Source of the DNA: Erpetoichthys calabaricus
Lineage: Eukaryota; Chordata; Cladistia; Polypteriformes; Polypteridae
NCBI RefSeq assembly: GCF_900747795.2
Contig: NC_041395.2
Span: 40,566,097 to 40,630,096, forward strand
Length of the DNA stretch: 64,000 nucleotides
Direction: 5' to 3'
Shown: one piece after another, positions 55,818-64,000 of the stretch
How positions within the stretch are numbered: position 1 is the stretch's first letter
Layout: each line of letters starts with the position of its first letter
Notes under the pieces: generated by a model
Seen by the model: only the letters and a program-made list of their open reading frames with translations
Told to the model about the DNA's origin: nothing
Databases searched by the model: none
Translations under genes and position numbers: made by a program

Positions 55818-55925
55818 GTAGAACATAATAAATAAGTAAAATTATGTGAATAAAGTAGAATTAAGTGTTAAGGTGCAATAGTGTAGTAATTATTGTGCAA
55901 AACCAAAGTTAGACTGGTGCATAGT
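55575..55925 (-). repeat. Repeat fragment with (CTAT)n tract
   Basis: TTCTTTATTTGTCACATGTA ... CAGTGAAATGCATCCTGATC is a known type of fish interspersed repeat, in reverse, followed by (CTAT)n at 55749-55817. The family is not certain. Confidence 0.5.
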
Positions 55926-56787
55926 TAAATGGGGCAGTTTGTTTGTTTGCGCTACTGCGATCTTTACTTTCTTTTTTTATATTTTGTAATTTTCCTACTT
56001 TCATATCCTTTTATTTTCTCCACATGTGTATAGCACCAACGTTTTTTTTTTTTGTTGAGCCTTTCTAATTTCCCTGGTTTCATAGTCTCTAACCTGCTCT
56101 GCATGTGTTTAGCGCCAACATTTGTAAACGTCTTTATGAAGTTCTACTTTGTCTTTTACTCATTGTCTTTTAATTCTGAGCCGGATTGGACATGCTTTTT
56201 TTTCAATTCCACTTGTTCCAGGCTGATAATTACTTTCCTTATTTTCTGAATTTGAACCTCGATTATTCTTTTTTGCTCTTTTTTCTGTCCAACGCATTTG
56301 AGTCTCTTTTCTCCACACTGCTTTCTTCTTCGCTTAGATGTCGACATTTAATTTATAACGTACTTTCCTTATACGCTTTATATACGGTGAGAGTCCTGGA
56401 TCTGTGTGTGCTCAAATCCTTCACAAGACTGAATGTTTTGCTGCCTATTGTCCTATTTGATAGATTGTAAATAGGGCGTGTCTTTGGTCTCGCGGGTAGA
56501 TTGTAAGTAGGGCGTATCTTTGGTCTCACAGGTCTTTAAAATGTCTTACGAGAAGATCATGTATTGTAGACTTGCTTTTTGCTTTCCAGGACAGGATTTC
56601 TTTTTATAATAGATAGAAATAATTCATGTTATATATGTATTTGTATGTTATCAGCATACTTGAGATTATTATAATTATTGTTAAATGTATATCTGTGGCT
56701 TTTTTTTGTATGCAGCTATAACCCTGTAATTTTCTTCAGGATTAATAAAGTTACAAGATTTATAACTGACATAGGATAGATTGAATT

Positions 56788-56790
56788 AGC

Positions 56791-56836
<46 letters not shown>

Positions 56837-56894
56837 CAAGGTCAAACAAAATATATACAAATAACACACACATACACACACACACATATACATA

Positions 56895-56985
<91 letters not shown>

Positions 56986-57074
56986 TCTGTCTTTGCTTAT
57001 ACCCTGCTAGCCTAATTTAGTAATCTTGATGTCGGCAATAAAAATAGAATAAATCAAATTGTAAAATGGAGGAA

Positions 57075-57106
<32 letters not shown>
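56788..57106. repeat. Microsatellite cluster: (GATA)n, (AT)n, (GAAA)n
   Basis: GATA at 56788-56834, AC/AT mixed and then a pure (AT)n of about 80 bases to 56981, and GAAA at 57072-57106. The (AT)n run could form a cruciform. Confidence 0.95.
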
Positions 57107-57129
57107 GTCTAAACAGTCACATTTTCCAG

Positions 57130-57400
57130 AATAAATCAAATCTCTCTCACTGCATCCATAAACCTCCTCTTAGGCCTTACTCTTTTGCTCTTATCTGGCC
57201 ATCCTTAACATCCTTCTCCCAATATGTCCAGGATCTCTCCTCTGCACACAATCAAACCAACACAATCTCGCCACTCTGACTTTGTCTCCAAACTGTCCAA
57301 CCATAGCTGACCATCTAATGTACTCATTTCTAATCCTGTCCATCCTTGTCACACCCAATGCAAATCTTAACATCTTTAACTCTCAACAGTCAAATTTTCC
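57130..57400 (-). mobile_element. LINE 3' coding fragment
   Basis: The - strand reads MLRFALGVTRMDRIRNEYIR, FGDKVRVARLCWFDCVQRRD and PGHIGRRMLRMAR. This is the tail of a reverse transcriptase common in fish and invertebrate LINEs (RTE- or Tx1-like). Neither end of the element is present. Confidence 0.6.
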
Positions 57401-57994
57401 AGACCTGTTTAATAAGCAAGTACTGTATTCCGGAAAACAGCACGTATTCTGTTAGACAGGACTCATCCAATACATTCTCTGGTTTAGTTGTTGCCATCAG
57501 GTTACAGGTTTAAGGTTCCAAGGATAAAAGGTATCAGGTTTAAATTCTCTTTCATGCCAATGGCTAACAGTCTTCTAAAGTAATATTTAAAAAACAACCA
57601 CAGGATTAAATCCTAGGATGAACAGTAAGTATTTGCATCATTCTTTAGTAAAGTCTGAATGTTGGTTTAATCTTTACGTGTAATATGTTTGATCTGAAGG
57701 TTCGCCGTAAGTATCATGTTCACTGGTATATTTATTTGTACTAAGTTTATGTTTGTTGGCTGTGTTCTTCTTGATGCACTTTTATTGTTACGTTGTGGTC
57801 TGTCTATAAATCCTGCTGATAAACCGAAATTTCCTGGTGGGGCAATAAAAAATTTAAACTGTAATGACTGAACACAACAGGTAAACTGAAAGCAAAAAGC
57901 AGTCTACTGGCATGATATAGGAAAGACGTTATATGAAATAACGACTCAGTACGCCTGTCAAATATAAAGTTAAATGTAAACCAATGTGGACTAA

Positions 57995-59486
57995 ATCCCT
58001 CCTTGCTGAGGACTGGCGCCTTGATTACTGCTGTTGCTTCATACCTCCATGGCCAAAGTTTAGTTCTTCAACCTCTTCAATCCACCCATCCTTCTGCTGA
58101 TACCAGCATAGGAGAGAGTTTACCCCAACCCACAATTACAGCAGCCCAGGTAAGCAGAGAGCTGAGGAGACTTTGTGCCGGCAAAGCAGCAGGTCCAGAT
58201 GGAGTATCGCCATGACTGTTGAAGGCCTGTGCATTGGAGCTGGGGAGTCCTCTACAGCGTATCTTCAACCTAAGCCTGGAACAGGGGAGAGTCCCGAGGC
58301 TTTGGAAAACACCTTGCATCACCTCAGTCCCAAAGGTATCACATCCTAGTGAGCTGAATGACTTCCGGCCTGTCGCTCTGATGTCGCATTTGATGAAGAC
58401 CATGGAGCGGCTGCTGCTTCACCACCTGAGGCCACAGGTCCATCACACCCTCGACCCTCTGCAGTTCGCATACCAGGAGAAGGTGGGAGCAGAGGATGCC
58501 ATCATCTATATGCTACACTGATCCCTCTCCCACTTGGTCAGAGGCAGTGGTGCTGTAAGAATTATGTTTCTGGACTTCTCTAGCACCTTCAACACCATCC
58601 AACCTCTGCTCCTCAGGGACAAGCTGACAGAGATGGGAGTAGATTCATACCTCGTAGCATGGATCCTGGACTATCTTAAAGACAGACCTCAGTATGTGCG
58701 TCTCGGGAACTGCAGGTCTAACATTGTGGTCAGCAACACAGCAGCGCCGCAGGGGACTGTACTTTCTCCGGTCCTGTTCAGCCTATATACATTGGACTTC
58801 CAATACAACTCGGAGTCCAGCCACGTGCAAAAGTTCGCCGACGACACTGCTATTGTGGGCTACATCAGTAGTGGGCAGGAGGAGGAGTATAGGGACCTAA
58901 TCAAGAACTTTGTTAAATGGTGCGACTCAAACCACCCACACCTGAACACCAGCAAAACCAAGGAGCTGGTGGTGGATTTTAGGAGGCCCAGGCCCCTCAT
59001 GGACCCCGTGATCATCAGAGGTGACTGTGTGCAGAGGGTGCAGATCTATAAATACCTGGGAGTGCAGCTGGATGATAAATTAGACTAGACTGCCAATACT
59101 GATGCTCTGTGTAAGAAAGGACAGAGTCGACTATACTTCCTTAGAAGGCTTGCATCCTTCAACATCTACAATAAGATGCTACAGATATTCTATAAAACGG
59201 TTGTGGCGAGCGCCCTCTTCTATGCGGTAGTGTGCTGGGGAGGCAGTATAAAGAAGAGGGACGCCTCACGCCTGGACAAACTGGTGAGGAAGGCAGGCTC
59301 TATTGTAGGCATGGAGCTGGACAGTTTGACATCTGTGGCAGAGCGACAGGTGCTGAGCAGGCTCCTGTCAATCATGGAGAATCCACTGAACAGTATCATC
59401 TCCAGACAGAGGAGCAGCTTCATCGACAGACTGCTGTTACTGTCCTGCTCCACTGACAGACTGAGGAGATCATTCCTCCCCGACAC

Positions 59487-59493
<7 letters not shown>
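57995..59493 (+). mobile_element. Rex1/L2-like LINE, one frame with three stops
   Basis: A single frame from 58003 to 59493 holds the RT: LCAGKAAGPDGVSP, FRPVALMSHLMKTMERLLL, VRIMFLDFSSTFNTIQPLLL, PQGTVLSPVLFSLYTLDF, KFADDTAIVGYISSGQEEE, NTSKTKELVVDFRRPRPL, YKYLGVQLDDKLD, GQSRLYFLRRLASFNIYNK, VVASALFYAVVCWGG and RLRRSFLPDTR. Stops are TGA at 58213-58215, TGA at 58519-58521 and TAG at 59086-59088; the first two fit CGA decay, the third TGG-to-TAG. No frame change is present. The endonuclease half is missing. The coding end runs straight into (TAGA)n. Confidence 0.88.

Positions 59494-59556
<63 letters not shown>
59486..59556 (+). repeat. (GATA)n microsatellite joined to a LINE end
   Basis: About 17 units start within the last codons of the LINE frame (ACTAGATAGATA) and end at TACTTTATTAATCCCAATGG. 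Confidence 0.95.
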
Positions 59557-59860
59557 CTTTATTAATCCCAATGGGAAATTCACATTCTCCAGCAGCAGCA
59601 TAATGATACAATAAATAATATTAAATTAAAGAATGATAATAATGCAGGTGAAAAACAGACAATAACTTTGTATAATACTTTATTAATCCCAATGGGAAAA
59701 ATGCGACTATGCGACTGTTCAATACCACCCGGGGGTAAACATTAACATTATTCAAAGTTATTGTCTGTCTGTATACCTTCATTGTAATCACTCTTTAAGT
59801 TAATATTTTCTTTATCAGTATGCTGCTGCTGGAGTAAAGTATCTGTCTACTGCTGTGGGT
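59556..59860 (+). repeat. Repeat copies with TACTTTATTAATCCC words
   Basis: CTTTATTAATCCCAATGGGA occurs at 59557 and again at 59680. Similar words follow GATA tracts in many fish genomes, so this is likely the tail of a retroelement, in one or two copies. Confidence 0.5.
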
Positions 59861-59984
59861 TGGCACCCTGCCCAGGATTGGTTCCCTGCCTTGTGCCCTG
59901 TGTTGGCTGGGATTGGCTCCAGGAGACCCTCGTGACCCTGTGTTCGGATTCAGCGGGTTGGAAAATGGATGGATGGAAGTATCT
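59851..59984 (+). repeat. Young tRNA-SINE, 3' part
   Basis: GGGTTGGCACCCTGCCCAGG to GGAAAATGGATGGATGGA is the 3' third of the SINE family seen at 16.8 kb. The head is missing, so it is 5'-truncated. Confidence 0.85.
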
Positions 59985-59999
59985 ATCTATCTATCTCTT

Positions 60000-62660
60000 A
60001 ATTCAGTTTGTTGACGGGTCGTACCAGCGTAGTCCACGGAGTGCTAACCGTTAAGTGCAATGTAGCTTCGATTACAGTGCTTGCGTTTCCTACTGCGATT
60101 AAAGACCTCGCAAAAGAGGTTTGCACGTAGCGCCACCAACTGGAGGTCACAGCCATATGTTGCCTTGAGGGCTCTGACAGGGACAACTCGACCACGCCAA
60201 AAAATGGTAATGTGCTTTCGATTGACTCACGCGCCAGCACCTACCGGCCTCATGGTTTGGCTTCTTATTGAAGCAGCACCTATCTTTAAATAAATTTACT
60301 CTTCACGAAAGCATATTTTTGGACCCTGAGCCGCCAGCACAGCAGTTATCCCCACGTTATCGTTAGCGTCACCCTTTACAAGTGCATTTTCCCTTTAATC
60401 AGGAAACGCCGGCATAGACGAAGTAACTGAGCAACTACCATTGTGAGACACGGGGAAGCGTTTGTTCCATTAAAAAATAACTAATATATAAGTTAAGTAC
60501 ACGGAAGCAATATATTTTTTAAAAAGTTTCAATTAATGAAATGTATATTTCAATCTTTAGTTAAAATGAAGTGTGAATTTTATTTTTAATATCGAAGTAT
60601 TTCACCCTCTCTACGCACAGTGGTTTGATCCAGGTCAGACAGGAAGCTAAGGCTTGTCTTGTTACTCACCGACGTCGCCCACAGGTAAACCTTTCCTGGT
60701 TGGTTCAAGATTACGTGAATTTCTTTCGTTGAATTTATTGACGGCTATGTGTAAATCAATTTGGTATTCTTATTGGCATGACAAACGTTACAGAAAGGCA
60801 GTGTCGCGTTATAAACTTTGTATATCGGCGAATTGTAGCAGTTTTTAGTCTCGTCAGTTACATCTTGTTCATTGATGACTTAAAATTACTGTATTGCGAT
60901 ATTACAGTCGGCATTAGAAAAATCCCAATACGTGCTGTCGCTGTGTCATGCCGTGTCCACAGCGTTTCATATTCCGATTTCTGCAAAGCACCATGCGGTG
61001 GATCAGCAATCGGACCGAGGGAGGAACCTCGCGTCACGCTATCGGCATTAAACCAAGAGACCTACTCCTATCAGATTATTTTTAAAACACTTTTATCCAT
61101 TACAATGCTCCACTAACTCATAAGTAAGTGCACAAGTTGTACATCTTATGAATCAAACTTATTATTAATGTAGGATATTAATGATCAGCTAACCCAGTAC
61201 GTTCTGCGAATTTTAATGAGATTTAATTTAGCATATTTGTAGGTAATTTATTGATGCATACAGATGCCTTATGTTGTGAAGTGTGATTTTAATGATCATT
61301 GGTTTATGGAAAAACCGTTACTAGTCTATAATGAATAATGAACACAGCCTGTTTAGTAATTAAATTATTAATAGCCGTAATCACTTGCTTTGATTAATAA
61401 TTCACATAATAATGCAGTCACAAGTCCCTGGATTGCCGTTATTAATCAACAGCATCAAGTTCTCTGATTAGTATTTAATATATAAATGAAATCACTCTCT
61501 GATTATTAAAGAACTGTTAAGTGCCTTGGTCACAATCTCCACTTGTTAACTGACATCACACAATTGTAACATAAATAATTTGCAACCAATGAAGCATTTT
61601 CTTAGTTGAAGGTTTTAAAATTAATGAACTTTGATTTGTGAAGAAAACATTATAAAGATGCCACTCTGATAAATAACTATTTACTAACATTGCAACAATC
61701 TTCATTTGATACTGAAATTATTAATAAATCAATGGAGAAGCATCTTCTCTGCTTAATTTATGGTGCTGAGGCTAGTTCTTTAATTGTAATTTTCTTGTAA
61801 AAGTAAATAAATGTATTATATCCCAGACTTGAAGATAAATTATTATTCACCACAGCTATGTTTGACTAAAAATTGTAAAAACTAATTAGTCCAGTCACAA
61901 TCCATTTAGTATATATATGATATATGATTTATGTGATAAAAGAAAATGATTTCTGCTTTTGACTTGTTCATTAATAATAAATCAGGAAGCATTGTGGTGT
62001 TTTGTTGCTTCATAGTACAATGATTCCTAGTTGTACATGGAATTTACGTGGTCTCATGATTATGTTTTCCCATTAAAGTCAAAGTTGGGTACTCAATGTC
62101 ATTAGGAAAAGTGAATATTTTTTATGCTTGTGTGCTTATGGTTTATTGCCTTGCATCTGTTTGTGTTCTGTCATTGTTCCATCCATAAATCAGCAACTGT
62201 AGTTAGTCCAGTTCAGGGGGCATCAAGCACAAAGTCTATTGTGGGGGTACATGTGTGTGTACATTCATTTTTTCCAAAGCAGGATGAATATACAGCTGCA
62301 AATGAGTTTAATGTGTCTTTTGGATGTGAGAAGTGAGAATATGCAAATTCTACAAAGATAATAATGTGGGATTCAAACCCACAGCTCTGGAACGTTCTTC
62401 AGTGTATCTTGGTAACCCACATAAAAAGCACTTAAAACAAGAGGCATCAAGCTACTTTGAAGGTGAACGCTTTAGCTAGAAAGACAGAAGTTTTTTTTAA
62501 ACATAAATAAAGCAGTAAAGCATAATAAGTAGAATAGCATTTTCCTGCATGATGCAATGAAAAATGCACTGACGAACATATCACTGACTTCAAATTATGT
62601 AAATCTTACTTTAGCACAGTTGTTCTACTTAAATTTTAAATACTCTTAATCCATTTCAGG
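60000..62660. other. No recognised gene
   Basis: 60000-61060 has more CG dinucleotides than the surroundings and a possible donor CAG|GTAAAC at 60682, but no exon I can defend. 61100-62000 is AT-rich with many TAAT/ATTA words. Confidence 0.4.
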
Positions 62661-62664
62661 GAGT

Positions 62665-62788
62665 ACCTGGAGGAAACCCATGCAGACATGTGGAGAACAT
62701 GCATACTCCACGTAGGGAGGTCCCGGGAAGTGAACCAGGGTCTCCTAACTGCGAGGCAGCAGCGCTACCCACTGTGCCGCCCTCCAGC
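62665..62788 (-). repeat. Young tRNA-SINE, 5' part
   Basis: In reverse it holds the tRNA head: GCGCTGCTGCCTCGCAGT and a box B remnant (GAACCAGGGTC reversed). The 3' part is missing. Confidence 0.8.
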
Positions 62789-64000
62789 AACAACTAGTCA
62801 GCAATAAAGCCAGAATTCAGTTTAAGAATTAGTATTCTACTGGTAGGTTAGGTTATTTGGAAATTCTAAATTGCCAACCCCCTGGCTGTGGCCTCACCCA
62901 TGACCCTGATTTAGATTAAGCAGGATGGAGAATGTTGTGTTATGTTTTGTTACTAAAATTGTTAATGATACAAGACCCAGATTATAAAATAAAATTGGTA
63001 AGGAAAAGAGTGCTTTGTATGTATAGAAGAACTTATAGAAATTCTTACCAAATATATAGTTGGCCTCAGACAAGTAACATCTGATGATGGCAGGTTTTAA
63101 TGTAAGTAAATGTAGGTAATACACATAGGAACTCAAAATTACTTGCTCTGCCTATTGTTTGGAATAATGGTGGTTTGGGTGAGTGCACAGGCTAAATAAG
63201 ACTTGCAGTTTATTATAATATAGTCTCAGTGTCCTTAAAGTAGCATTGTCACCTTTGCTAAATATTTCATCTTAACTGTGATCCGTGCTGCTTTACCTTC
63301 TTGCACAAGTCACCTACTGTTTATAACGGTTACATACGCTTTTATCCTTAGCATATGCGTCAATGCTTCTTTGGGTGCTGTTGTCAATGACAGTTATTCT
63401 TGTGTGTAATGAACTAGTACTAAGCTAGGTGCTAGAGCACCTAATTACATTAGTAGAGAAGAAAATTAGTCAAAGTTCTGAGATCAGAAGCATTATGTGT
63501 ATAAATGGAGGCAACGATGTGATACAAAGAGTTTGATAGCACAAATATTTAACCTACTTAAAGCAACGGCTTACAGTTTACTGTATAGTTGTGCTTAGAG
63601 ATAACACAATGGCATGTCTTATTTTCCAATACAGTTATTGAAATGTTGAGTCTCTGCTAATACCAAGCTGATTTTTTTTTCTTTGCTAATTACCAAGCTT
63701 TAGATGAGCTACTTTATTTGAATAAATGCTCTTCGTTTATGATGATGATTTAAAAGCAACAAGCTAAAAACAGTCATATCATACTCTACCAGAAGAAACA
63801 TAACTACATGATTACACAAAACTTGCGCAACTGAAATCTTACAGAAAATGTATTACTTAAAGTATAAGTTTGGCATAAGTGTAGCATTTTAAGTAAAACA
63901 AATGCAATTCTAGTATACTTACACAATGTCAAAAATGAATCACAACAAAAACATAATACAATCTCCATATACTGCACCATTAACAAAAAAATACATATAT
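62789..64000. other. No recognised feature
   Basis: AT-rich sequence. 62850-62935 may be a worn SINE tail (ATTCTAAATTGCCAACCCCC). Nothing else stands out. Confidence 0.4.

Noticed and set aside
60081-60293. 70-codon open frame in a CG-richer stretch
   Set aside because: No motif, no splice support, and short enough to be chance.

Overview
This is vertebrate genomic DNA: split genes with GT-AG introns, a CpG-rich promoter and very many transposable elements. The mix (Tc1 elements of several families, CR1 and Rex1/L2-type LINEs, a 5S-rRNA-derived SINE, a very young tRNA-derived SINE, GATA microsatellites, hAT, Harbinger-like and piggyBac-like short elements) points to a ray-finned fish. The tRNA SINE and its (ATGG)n-like tail make me suspect a bichir or reedfish (Polypteridae); that is an inference from recall, not from a search.

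Two host genes can be supported and they are convergent. On the + strand, about 0.5-9.9 kb, lie the last exons of a leishmanolysin-family metallopeptidase that best fits CIROP (ciliated left-right organizer metallopeptidase, also called LMLN2): six firm exons, one probable exon, and a final exon with a single membrane span. On the - strand, 27.06 to 18.24 kb, is a complete three-exon gene for a small GPI-anchored neuritin-family protein (146 aa), closer to neuritin-like (NRN1L) in several motifs, with its first exon in a CpG-rich stretch.

From about 28 kb to the end I find no convincing host gene; the sequence is a repeat-rich desert. Its main features are an intact, probably young Tc1 transposon with a full 346-aa transposase (31.2-32.9 kb); two hAT short elements with 8-bp target duplications; a fossil LTR-like segment; a CR1 LINE with only two stops (44.5-45.9 kb); a complex nest of two Tc1 families with an inverted partial copy and a direct duplication (46.4-49.6 kb); two old Rex1/L2-like LINE pieces split by a 2.1-kb element with terminal inverted repeats of more than 300 bp (50.9-54.9 kb); a Helitron fragment; and a Rex1/L2-like LINE in one frame with only three stops (58.0-59.5 kb). 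The first 28 kb carry a similar repeat load inside the introns and between the two genes.

Stretches where I see nothing definite: 1-502, 2.8-3.4 kb, 11.0-12.8 kb, 14.5-15.3 kb, 29.8-31.2 kb, 34.2-35.2 kb, 41.0-44.4 kb, and 60.0-64.0 kb apart from one SINE fragment. No rRNA, functional tRNA or CRISPR array was seen.
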